This document shows, piece by piece, positions 35,220-43,999 of a DNA stretch of 64,000 nt. Within the stretch, counting starts at the first letter, position 1, and each line of letters opens with the position of its first letter. Made by a program: the position numbers and the translations under genes. The stretch is from Planococcus citri (Eukaryota; Arthropoda; Insecta; Hemiptera; Pseudococcidae). The stretch lies in NCBI RefSeq assembly GCF_950023065.1, contig NC_088679.1:26164001-26228000 (forward strand). The letters are read 5' to 3'. The notes beneath the pieces are model-generated. The model was given only the letters and a program-made list of their open reading frames with translations. It had not been told where the DNA came from and made no database searches.

Positions 35220-35274
35220 TGATTCGATTTTGCAGGGCACCTCGCAGGTGTTTTTTGATCAGCATTCTCCACCT

Positions 35275-35605
35275 ACATATCATTGAAAATATTCATGATC
35301 AAAAAAACGTTCTTGGGGGTTTGCGTTGAGATCAGGCCAAATGAGCATAAACTTCGTTAAATAGGCTGAGATCTCGAGAATAATCCACAATTCGATTTTT
35401 AGCTGCCCAACTTGGTATCTATGCCTTCGAGAGGAATGCTGGAGACTCCAGAACGACCGGAATGGTGAAATTCGGTTCGAAAGAGGATGTTGATTTTTGT
35501 TTCAGGACTAATTCCCATCATTTTTAGGTGAATTCATAAATTGCCGAAAGTAGTCAATTTTATTTTTAAAAATCAGTTTAGGCCACTGAAATGTAGGTTC
35601 GCGGG
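35275..35605 (+). repeat. Dispersed repeat, copy 1 (with 37500-37905)
   Basis: GATCAGCATTCTCCAC, TTTGCGTTGAGATCAGGCC, GAGATCTCGAGAATAATCCA and CCAGAACGACCGGAA follow in the same order as at 37500-37905, in the same orientation and about 2.2 kb apart. The copy at 37500 runs straight into the transposase-like repeat at 37914; this one does not. Confidence 0.75.
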
Positions 35606-35932
35606 GTTTTTTCAGTTGACTGAGTAAATCTTTGGCCGAATTTGGCAATTTAATTGAACGATTCAACGGATTGTGAACTTTGAACCAACACAATGCCTCG
35701 CATATATTCGTTAAGTTCGCCAAATTTTCTCAAAGTTGTCGTTATTTAGTTGGAATAGATCATACCAAAATGTATAACTCTTGATCTAGTGTGACACAGT
35801 CTTCTGGTTTAGGAAGTTTTTGCAATGTCACTTCCAAAAGAAGAGGCAAATGAATTAATGTTCTACCAACTACTTTTTTATTTATATACTTAACTTAATC
35901 CATTGCTTAGTTGATTATTATTGGATACTTAC

Positions 35933-35966
35933 TCATTTTGGTAACTACTTGAAATGCTTTTGTACA
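35933..35966 (-). CDS. 34-base exon joining the acidic gene
   Basis: The acceptor TGAGAAATTCTTTGTGCAG and donor AATGA then GTAAGT are both strong. It encodes CTKAFQVVTKM plus one base. The single leftover base completes an Arg codon with the first two bases of the exon at 34927, so the phases agree. It needs phase 0 on entry, which the upstream exons at 36116 and 36260 can supply. Confidence 0.45.
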
Positions 35967-36115
35967 CTGCACAAAGAATTTCTCAAAATCAGAATACAAA
36001 ATTATGGATAGTTATTTGAGTTGATGCTAAGTCTTCGTAATATTTTCTCGAATTTGCGATTTTGCATTACCATGTAGGTATCGAGTATTTCTTGCTTATG
36101 ATATTTTTACCTCAC

Positions 36116-36209
36116 GGACGTTGATCTTGTAATATCGTCCATGGTCAGGTCGATTGTAGTTATTAACGACGGGTCATCTAACTGTCCAAGCCCGGAACTA
36201 CCCAGCAAC
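36116..36209 (-). CDS. Possible first coding exon of the acidic gene
   Basis: The open frame reads LDDPSLITTIDLTMDDITRS up to a GTGAGG donor at 36116 (phase 0); a GTAAAA donor five bases on is the alternative. The acceptor CAAAATTCTTAG lies just before 36209. An ATG inside (MDDITRSTS) sits in a strong context (GACCATGG), so translation may start here. Entry from the exon at 36260-36312 would shift the frame unless a downstream acceptor (GGACAG) is used, so the 5' structure is unresolved. Confidence 0.4.
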
Positions 36210-36259
36210 CTAAGAATTTTGAAACAATGATGGTTAAAATCATTTTTTCGTCGTCTTAC

Positions 36260-36312
36260 TGCCGAAATAATCCCAGGGTGAACCCCCTTGAACGTCACCG
36301 ACGTTTTGAACT
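36260..36312 (-). CDS. Possible upstream exon of the acidic gene
   Basis: A strong acceptor (GTTTTGTCTCTGTTGCAG) and a GCA-GTAAGA donor enclose 53 GC-richer bases. One frame reads FKTSVTFKGVHPGIISA and exits in phase 0, which would join directly to the exon at 35966. Skipping or alternative use of the exon between them is possible. Confidence 0.4.
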
Positions 36313-36528
36313 CTGCAACAGAGACAAAACCACTTTCATCTCAAAAGTTGGTCAGACATTGGCGAAATCTAAAAAAAAAATCGATCAATAAGGTTTAGCC
36401 CACTAAAATATTGCAAGTAAAATACTTATTAATATGAATTAAAATTATTGATTGTTGATAAAATAAAAGATGTAATGAAATGAATAATAAAAAAAATCGA
36501 ATAATAATTACACATAATAATTATTAAT

Positions 36529-36897
36529 GTTTCAGAACATACTCTTTTCATCAAAAATCGCGGTCCTAATCAGATCAGAGTTGGGCTCCTCGAAAAGCTT
36601 CCTCCCAAGAACAATTTTATTCTTTGATAATTCGAAGCATAATTATCTTGGGTGTCGGAGTGTCTTTTTTATAGTCAAAATAGGCATTTATCTTTCCGCT
36701 TTTGAAGTTTTTTTTGACAGGCTCCAAACTGTGTACCCTGCGATATGCCCCACTACTTCCGTAATGTATTCATTCAAAAGGAGGTGCTCGTAATCGTCAT
36801 TCGGTTCATTTCCGTCTTCATCAGTAAGTACTTTTTCCACCTCTGTGATTACCTCATCAAGTTCCGATTTTGTTTTCACGTCAGACGAAATACCCAA
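36529..36897 (-). pseudogene. P/THAP9-like transposase 3' fragment
   Basis: The minus-strand frame contains an acidic segment, then EYITEVVGHIAGYTVWSL. This resembles the Y-I-A-G-Y-V-x-x-K-L block near the C-terminus of P-element and THAP9-type transposases. One base shift after SKK gives KRKDKCLFC, supplying the C-x-x-C pair that normally follows. Further on, KLFEEPNSDLIRTAIFDEK fits the position of the family's G-L-x-x-P-S-x-D-L segment. The frameshift and stops show it is decayed. A related copy lies at 37914-38060. The acidic gene lies directly downstream on the same strand. Confidence 0.45.
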
Positions 36898-37499
36898 GAA
36901 TGACTTACATGTATAATTAGATTTTTATTAGTCTAGGATTATTCAAATGAAGTTCTTGCAATAAAACACAATAATATTCTTATCAAAGTTATTTTTTTTC
37001 TATCAGGTTATCCTGATGATAGGTACTGCAATTGTAAAGAGTTTTATTCATTCAGTGTTCATACTGTGTGCCTATTGTGTGATGACTGTTATACCCATAG
37101 TCGAAATTCAATTTACAGTATGAACAAATACAGCCAATGAAACCATTAATGATTTTCATCAAAAATAGCAATGAAACTAAAATACACCCCCCCTCCCAAG
37201 CAAACGCAAAAACTATTTTGCAATCAGCTAATAGCACGATTAATTCGATTTCGTTTTTACAAATTTGGAGAACTATCTTGCCAGGTCGCCTGGACCTCTC
37301 TGGCTTAATTCTGCTTATAATATTCATCACCTCTCTTTATGGAGGAGTTTTTCATCTTAATAAATGTAGTGCTCAGTCAGTTTGAATCTTTCAAAAAATC
37401 GTTTTGTAGTTGGGCCTATATGAAGTGTGGAAGTTCATTCGCACAATTCCTCGTGTATGAGGAATAACGTAGGCCATCTTCGATTTTTTTTGTTGAATG

Positions 37500-37905
37500 A
37501 TCAGCATTCTCCACTCATCATTAAAAATATTCATGATCAAAAAAACGTACTTGGAGGTTTGCGTTGATATCGGACTAAATGAGCATAAACTTCGTTTAAT
37601 AGGTCGAGATCTCGAGAATAATCCACAACTTGATTTTCAGCTGCCCACATTGGTATCCATGCCTCCCAGAGGAATAAAAAATTGTGCTGAAGACTCCAGA
37701 ACGACCGGAAATGGTGAAATTCGGTTCAAAAGAGGATGTTGACTTTTGTTTCTGGACTAATTCCCATAATTTTCAAGTGAAAAAACTAGTATATATTTTT
37801 TGTTGAATAAATACATAAATAGCCGAACGTAGTCAATTTCGAATTTTTTGAAAATCCGTTAAAAATGGAAAAATCGGTTTAAAGCACTGAAATTTTGGTT
37901 CGCGG
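37500..37905 (+). repeat. Dispersed repeat, copy 2
   Basis: Matches 35275-35605 as described there and extends further to TTCGCGGGGGTTTCAGAAC, where it abuts the second transposase-like fragment. In the first locus about 0.9 kb with splice-bounded exons lies between the equivalent parts. Confidence 0.7.
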
Positions 37906-37913
37906 GGGTTTCA

Positions 37914-38060
37914 GAACATACTCTTTTCATCAAAAATGGCGGTCCCAATCAGATCGGAGTTGGGCACATCGAAAAGCTTCCTCGCTAGAAAAATTTTATT
38001 TTCTTCGATAATTCATAACGTATCCTGGGTTCCTGGGTGTCGACTGTCGAGTGTCCTTTT
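37914..38060 (-). pseudogene. Second copy of the P/THAP9-like 3' fragment
   Basis: Shares TTTCAGAACATACTCTTTTC and the rest of the block with 36529-36670. The minus-strand peptide is ARKLFDVPNSDLIGTAIFDE, again ending KSMF before a stop. The same residues are kept in both copies although bases differ, as expected from a once-coding sequence. Confidence 0.45.
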
Positions 38061-38069
38061 TGATGCTGC

Positions 38070-39650
38070 CATGCTTTACTTTTCGCCATTCGAAAGGATC
38101 AGAAGGCGGATCGGGCGGGCGCGGGTGAGTTCGAAAAAAATTGGTTAAAAACTGCAAAAGATTTCACCCCTTTTTAAGAGGTTAGAGGTGATTCGGCGAT
38201 ATAATATTTCAATCGCAGGGGTTTTGGATAGTTTCATAATTGAATAACTGTTTCTGAAGGACCAAAAATCGGAATTAACACTATTCTACGATTTATACCA
38301 ATATCCTGAAGGACATTGAAAGAAATTAGGCCTATCAGTAGAATTCAGCAACTAAGTAGATACAGATAGGTATTGCGTTATGAAACAATACAATGCAAAC
38401 TTACAAATTATTATGTACGTATTTGGCTCGACATAATTTTCGGGTGTCTTCACTTTCTTATTGATGAATTTTGGCCTTGGTTATCCAGATTTTCAATTTT
38501 TCTTACGAGAATGGATCCCAAATAGCAAACTAATTTTTGAATTGGACAAAGCCAGATCGAAGGCGCATGAAAAATAACCATAAGTCAAAATTTCAGGTGC
38601 CCAGTCGCACTTTTCGACTTTCGGTGAATTTTTGAGAATAAAATTTGAGACTAAAAAGATAAAAAAATCGAAACGTCACCAAACAGACTTAAAAAATTAT
38701 AGAACCGATTTGAAACGATTTCCAACCGTTTTGAGCAGTTGTGGAGCCTCTAGCAAATTTTTAATGATCGAAATTTTCACAAAATGATGATTGATGATGG
38801 AAAGCTGAAATTTATGATGATTTCTTGAGAACCTTTAATTAAGTAAAATCCATAAATTGGGGATTCGATTAGGTACTTTTCTTTAAAACAATTATGGTTT
38901 CGGAAATCAAAGATTCAGAAAACTTGAAAAAAAATATATAACTAAGCCCAGAAAAAGTGAGCTACATTATTGGAGCGAAGAATTACCTTGTTAGGAAAGT
39001 TCCTGATGAAAAGTTGACGTGCTAGTGTAAGCCCTGAAAGGATATTCAGTGAGCAAAGTCGCCTCAATATTCAGTGTTTCTCCATGTTCTGCAATCTCGG
39101 TTTGTTCATCCTATAATACTCACCCTCCCCCCGAAACCACTTCAGCTAGACTGTAACATCTCAATCATTTCAAATCCACAAATCGATCTCGAATTAGGTA
39201 TCGTTAAAAGCCGATCATTTTCTCTTTTTCCATAATGGTGATGTCTCGAGCAATTCAATTCCGCATAATGCACCCAGAATATGCCACGCATAATCTTAAC
39301 ACATCACACGCGTATCTCATCCTTATAATATCCATATCCACCCTCTTCTTTGTATGTACTAGCGTGCACATTCCACGAGTGCTCGAGTGGTATACATAAG
39401 AATATACCTTTAGGTATGGTATATACTAATAAATAATCGACCAAAGTGCATCTTTTAAAATGGAAATAGGGTGATTGTGGGGTGATTTAAGGGTGACAAT
39501 CCTACTTTTAAAGAACGTTTATAGGTAGTAACTAACTATATGCTGTATAGTGTATACTTGTGTGCGCCATAACGACCAAAACTCATTTCATATTATAGAG
39601 CATCGTATATATAGGGCCAAGTGTGGCGGGTGGAGTGAGAAAGAAAAGAC
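38070..39650. other. Stretch without a supported gene
   Basis: Contains one fragment of the GGAGCCTCTAGC family (38740-38780). A 21-codon plus-strand frame at about 38945-39026 (SYIIGAKNYLVRKVPDEKL) is too short to call. From 39100 the sequence is less repetitive. Confidence 0.35.
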
Positions 39651-39654
39651 CAAG

Positions 39655-39729
39655 ATGAGAAGCCCGTTAACCTCTGCTCTTTTGCTTTGTGTAATTTCTT
39701 TCTTTAACGTAATAATAGTAGCTGGAACA
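39655..39729 (+). CDS. Possible first exon encoding a signal peptide
   Basis: From ATG 39655 a frame of 25 codons encodes MRSPLTSALLLCVISFFNVI then IVAGT, up to a GTAAAT donor at 39730. It has the layout of a secretory signal: a basic residue at position 2, a hydrophobic core, and small residues (A-G) at a plausible cleavage site. It lies in a comparatively unique block (39100-41000) as would suit a promoter-proximal exon. No downstream exon was identified, and hydrophobic chance frames are common, so confidence is low. Confidence 0.28.
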
Positions 39730-39829
39730 GTAAATTACAGTGTTTGTATTTTTATGTGTAAACGTGCGGTATGGTATCTTCTGCGCTATCTACCTACTGT
39801 TCACCCTCTATGCTAACACCTCGTCTCGG

Positions 39830-41430
39830 TATGGTGAAGAGGTGAGGTATTTTTGTCCTTTTCATTCGGATGCTGCTGCGAGTATTTATAATATACTCGT
39901 ACAAATACATAGTATCGGCTGCTTTGCTTTGGTTATTGTTTTCTGAGGTGTCCCTCTCTTAGGTCTAGTCCCCGGAATTTGCCATGTTCGTGAGGTTTGG
40001 ATGATTCTAGTGTGTTTTTGTGTACTTTGATGTGTGGATGAAAAGGTCCGAAATGTTCACCACGAATCTCTCTAGTCTCAAAGCCATGCTGAGTGTTTCA
40101 ATTTCGATTTGCTAAAGACTTGAGGGTAGGTAAGGGTAAGGGGTTGTATGTGCTTAATGTATACTTAGGTAGGTATCTATATCGAGAAAATTATATCGTA
40201 CTTGTCGCTTAATAATCAAATACAACGTCGCGTCGTCGTTCTCGTGTCTCCTTTGCCATCATTATTTTCATCACGAGTTTATTACTGTCGCGTGATGAAC
40301 ATTGCAAGAGAGATGCTTATTATTGCATCGTCGTTCGCGAAGGGGAATGAAAGACAATCGATGACGATGAGGTACATATTACGAGTATTAACCAAACCGA
40401 GGGTGTAACTTTATAGTTTACATACGTCGTATAGTCTCTTTCCTATAAGGACAAGGAGGAAGGGTATTTTCATACGATGCTATACTGCGAGTATATAATA
40501 CTACATGTTTCTAGTGCTAAAACTTACCCTCTTCTCAATAATTATATGATCGGCCTCTTACTTTCGTTGGTTTAATTACTCCCATATAGTGTACTATGTA
40601 TTATCCTATCTCTCTACATTATTGTATGATGAAGTATATGTATTATGGTGTATCGTAAATATCGCGTAGTTAGCCTGTGTTTTAATGAGTTTCATCGTAT
40701 TTTGCCTCCTCGAAGGCATTCTCGTTAGTAACAATCGAGCGACTAATCGTCGCGTAATGAAATTACGATAGGAACGTTGAGTACTCGTATAAAAACGTTA
40801 TTTCACCAAGCTTCGTTTCACATCTAATCCTCAGGGTGATGAAATTAGGTAACCCTTTGCTACCCAGGGGTGTAGTTTGATGGATGAGAATTCGATATTT
40901 TCATGTTCTTGCTAAAAATCTCATGCCTGAGTTACATCTGAAATGTGATAAAATTTCATTTTTTTTTAGAGTATCCTTCTGAAAGTGGGAGGAGTAGTTC
41001 TAAAAAGAACTTTTTTTAAAACGTTTACCAAGGTGAAAAAAATTACTTACGAGTACTTTTTGAATGAAATAAAAGCTGAAAGAATTCGGATTAGATGATA
41101 TTATCTAAATCTTGCTGACTTCTCAATTTTTGCTTGATGAGTTCCAAAAACGTAGTGTCCCAGAAGAAACCTGTCCTACTCTACGTACCGATGAGAAATT
41201 TTATTCTGAACAGTTTCTTTTCTCTTCATTTTCTTGTGGAACCATTCATTTTTTTCGAAAATTGCTTGGAAAATGTTTAACAATTTGGAACTTTTCATCG
41301 CAAGAAATAAATTTTGAAAAATAATCAAGTGTTTGGAAAAAATTAAGAGGAACGAGTTTGTAGCTGTTTAGTATGAAATTCTCCACATTTTCCATTTTTT
41401 TCCAAAGATGATTTTTGTAATACTTTGAAC
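39830..41430. other. Unique-looking stretch without a supported gene
   Basis: CpG-containing, low-repeat sequence up to about 40850, then ordinary AT-rich DNA. No coding block beyond chance frames; it may hold intronic or regulatory sequence. Confidence 0.35.
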
Positions 41431-41434
41431 AAAA

Positions 41435-41513
41435 TTAGGTAAATTCAACTTGTATTGCTTGTGATGTAAAATTTGACCCTTCCCCTATTGTTTCAAGGTG
41501 CCGCAGAGAAAAA
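41435..41513 (-). CDS. Last exon of the 41-43 kb minus-strand gene
   Basis: The acceptor GCATTACAATTTTAG leads into one base that completes a codon from the previous exon, then 25 codons (FSLRHLETIGEGSNFTSQAI and QVEFT) to TAA 41435-41437. The entry phase matches the exit of 41721-41897. The tail is polar with several Ser/Thr. The family is not recognised. Confidence 0.42.
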
Positions 41514-41720
41514 CTAAAATTGTAATGCGTACAATTTTTCCTTCTTGAATTTTCATTATTTTTCACTCCAAAATATTTCACCTAATGATGACCTAATGTA
41601 CCTTACTAATTTGTCCACTTTTGAAGAAAAGGAACATCTTGAATTAGGTCTATCAATATCAACATTAAATTTAAAATCTGAAATTTTCAATATTAATTTA
41701 TTTTTCTCAACCTTAGATAC

Positions 41721-41897
41721 CTACGAAAAATTGTCAAAATTGTAGCTGTATTTTCATCATTGTTGATGCTGTCCATTGCAAAACAAAAGTATTTGCTGCT
41801 CGGTGCCATTGTGATGGTTTCGAATGGCAGGTTTCCCAAATCAATCCAGCCATTCGAGTGTATGAAAAATATGAAAGTTGGGTTTTTAAGGTGGCCC
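41721..41897 (-). CDS. Internal exon of the 41-43 kb minus-strand gene
   Basis: CCCAG precedes the exon and a TAG-GTATCT donor ends it; 177 bases, phase 2 in and phase 2 out. It codes IHSNGWIDLGNLPFETITMA and then SSKYFCFAMDSINNDENTAT. The composition and raised G+C look coding. Its entry phase agrees with the exit of 42435-42603, completing a Lys codon. The family is not recognised. Confidence 0.45.
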
Positions 41898-42057
41898 CTG
41901 GGTATCATAAGTACAAAATATGTGACAATTTTTTCTCACCAGCCCATCATTTAGAATGAAATCTTAGCTACGAGATGTGGTAACTGCATGCTTGGACATC
42001 GTATTCGGATCACGAAGATGACCATCAACTTCAAGGTCTCCGTAACTTTCAATAGTG

Positions 42058-42162
42058 CTATTGCAGACTCTTCATAGTCTTCAAAATTTTCTCCGAAAAA
42101 GTCTCATACGTTTTTTGCTCATTTTTGATTTCAAATATGTGCTTGTAGAGGGTTGGATTTTT
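42058..42162 (-). CDS. Candidate exon, paralogous to 43513-43625
   Basis: An open minus-strand block reads EKNPTLYKHIFEIKNEQKTY and ETFSEKILKTMKSLQ before a TAG. It is helical and charged. Flanking sequence (GTAAGCATTTT...GG...AAAAG) is shared with the block near 43600. The intact phase chain from 42435 to 41721 skips it, so it may be an alternative or dead exon. Confidence 0.35.
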   Translation of the reverse strand, partial: KNPTLYKHIFEIKNEQKTYETFSEKILKTMKSLQ

Positions 42163-42225
42163 CTCAGATTTTTAATAATTGATTTTGGGACTGTATTGGC
42201 TTTTCCCAAACCAGAAAATGCTTAC

Positions 42226-42420
42226 ATCGGTTCTTCAATTTTTTGAAGTTTGAATTTACAAAATAATTTGACCTTGTTGATGGTGTTTGAGAAGTCATCG
42301 ATTCTTATCAATTTTCGAGGTAAACGACTTATGTTGACGCACAATATTTTGATCAATATTACATTAAGGTACGAAGTATTAATATTACAAAAATTCAGCG
42401 AAATACCGAAAAGAAATCGG
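42226..42420 (-). CDS. Candidate exon or open block before a GTAAGC donor
   Basis: The minus-strand frame is open from about 42420 to a CCGAT-GTAAGC donor at 42226. The last part reads RIDDFSNTINKVKLFCKFKL and QKIEEP. The 3' splice site is ambiguous (possible AG near 42310). The paralogous donor at 43611 follows a similar charged helix (KKLEKLNSGSMSG), supporting a coding origin. Confidence 0.33.
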
Positions 42421-42434
42421 TGTTCTTTACTTAC

Positions 42435-42603
42435 TTGGCAGCGGGGTTCGCAACTTTTTTGAATGCTTGCTTCGGCGACTTCCCTTTTTTGAAAACTATT
42501 TCACAATTCACCGATTTGAATGACTTGATAAGTGTGTCGAAGGGAATCAATTTCTCTCCTACCATTATGCGTGATTTAACTTGTTGCCCTTTCATCAACG
42601 AAG
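42435..42603 (-). CDS. Internal exon of the 41-43 kb minus-strand gene
   Basis: The acceptor GGCTTTTTATTTTACAG and donor CCAA then GTAAGT are both strong. The 169-base exon enters in phase 1 and leaves in phase 2. It encodes SLMKGQQVKSRIMVGEKLIP, SFKSVNCEIVFKKGKSPKQA and FKKVANPAA; it is basic, with G+C above background. The exon just upstream (42691) exits in phase 0, so the two cannot be joined without a frameshift. Either translation begins at the internal ATG, or the gene is damaged here. Confidence 0.5.
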
Positions 42604-42690
42604 CTGTAAAATAAAAAAGCCAATTGTGAGATTGTGCTTTGATATACGTAAAAATGACAATCAAAAATAAAAAAAATAAACATAACTTAC

Positions 42691-42874
42691 TGAGTAATGT
42701 ATCCTTCTTTCAACACTTTTTTCGAAAGCTTTTGTTTTCTTTCGAAAATGAGTATCTTCATTTCTACTCGTATATTTGGAAGAAATGCTTTTTTTGGGCT
42801 GCCCATTTTTTGTTGATTTTTCTGCGTTCTTGAACAAATTTTCTATCATGTGACTTTTTTCTTGCATCAAAAAC
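42691..42874 (-). CDS. Internal exon, basic protein segment
   Basis: Bounded by CATGTTTCCTTAG and a CTCA-GTAAGT donor; 184 bases, phase 2 in, phase 0 out. It encodes FLMQEKSHMIENLFKNAEKS, TKNGQPKKSISSKYTSRNED and ERRIHYS: Lys/Arg/Ser-rich and probably a nuclear-type linker. Entry phase matches 43237-43373. A decayed copy of this exon lies at about 43840-43960, showing local duplication. Confidence 0.48.
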
Positions 42875-43236
42875 CTAAGGAAACATGGGTTTCGAAAAAT
42901 TATTTCTACTTATAATATTTTAAAGAAAAACGAAGTAAAAGGTTTTTCAGAAAAAAAAGTAAAGCAAAAATCCTCTTGCAATCAGCTTGTTCTAAACCAT
43001 ACCTGAACTGCCTCAGGGTTTTCGAATGATCAGTTCGCTCTGTAATGAACTTACACAACAACAAAAAAGATGAATTTCGTGGGTATGTAGGTACATATGT
43101 AGTTATTTTTTGTTCATACGATCAAACGGTTTGCTGGCTTTTTAAAAAATGAAAAAAAGTTTAGGCCTACATGCATTTTTGAATCGCCTTAGTAAAGAGT
43201 GACAATCGTTCAAAACTATAAAAAAAGAAAACCTAC

Positions 43237-43373
43237 CGCTTATGATACAATTGTTCCTTCTGAATTTTCAGTAGTACGTTGTTTTTGCAGGCGCTAGAAT
43301 TATGACAATATTTCTTCAAAAACTCAAAATCACTTATAAAATTCCAATTTGAAGTTGTTAAAATGCAGACTTC
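43237..43373 (-). CDS. Internal exon of the 41-43 kb minus-strand gene
   Basis: The frame is open from 43373 to an AAGCG-GTAGGT donor at 43237, exiting in phase 2. It encodes SNWNFISDFEFLKKYCHNSS and ACKNNVLLKIQKEQLYHKR. The two leftover bases plus the first base of 42874 make an Arg codon, so the phases agree. The exact acceptor (AAACAG or GTAAG near 43376) is unclear. Confidence 0.42.
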
Positions 43374-43512
43374 TTACTGTTTAATTATGTGGTTATTTTA
43401 CCTCAGCTTTTGACGAGAATAGTTCAAAATGTACTCACTTTGGTGAAATATAATAGCCTAAATTGAGTGAAGTAAAAGTTCATGTAAAAAGTTGGAAAGA
43501 AATCTTTTAGCT

Positions 43513-43625
43513 ACCGATTTGTCTCCCAGATTGATAGTTTCAAAAATTTTCTCCATTTCCTGATGTGACCTTGAAAATCGAGTTTCAAGATCAGCTTTTG
43601 CCAAACAAAAAATGCTTACCCACTC
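43513..43625 (-). pseudogene. Duplicated, probably dead, upstream exon copy
   Basis: The minus-strand block reads ADLETRFSRSHQEMEKIFET then INLGDKS before a GTAGCT. Surrounding words match the exon region at 42058-42226. The neighbouring donor phase does not fit its acceptor. With the decayed exon copy at 43840-43960 this marks a partial duplication of the gene. Confidence 0.35.
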
Positions 43626-43839
43626 ATACTCCCACTATTCAACTTTTCGAGTTTTTTTTTAATTTTCAAAATTTGATTCGATTGTTAATGTTTGAGAGTT
43701 CCTCGTATTTCAGCAATTTTTTAGGTTGGCAATTTCTGTTCATAGGTAGGCCCACACTCTGTAAACATTTTTGTATACCTATTTTGGTCGGTCTTCAACA
43801 TCTTTTCGTGATCTTTTACGTTCAAAAAAGGGTATTTTC

Positions 43840-43960
43840 ACTTCAGTGTTTGAAAAAGAAAAAAATGTTTTGAGTTGCCCATGATGTTGCCATCTTGTTG
43901 GTTTTTTTCCCATTCTTGAGAACATTTTTCATCGTGTGACCTTCTTCTCCCTTATCAAAA
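43840..43960 (-). pseudogene. Decayed copy of exon 42691-42874
   Basis: The minus-strand sequence (TTTTTGATAAGGGAGAAGAA...) aligns with the start of the 42874 exon: FL-x-x-E-K is kept, an in-frame TGA replaces a Met-Ile pair, and an AAAACCAACAAGATGG-like stretch corresponds to the Lys-Ser-Thr-Lys part. Confidence 0.4.
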
Positions 43961-43999
43961 ACTTGAGGAAACACGAGTCTAAAAAATGGTTCCAATTTA

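Noticed and set aside
37206..37229. Dispersed motif considered as a tRNA-derived primer or splice signal
   Set aside because: No tRNA-like promoter boxes and no constant position relative to any exon found here.
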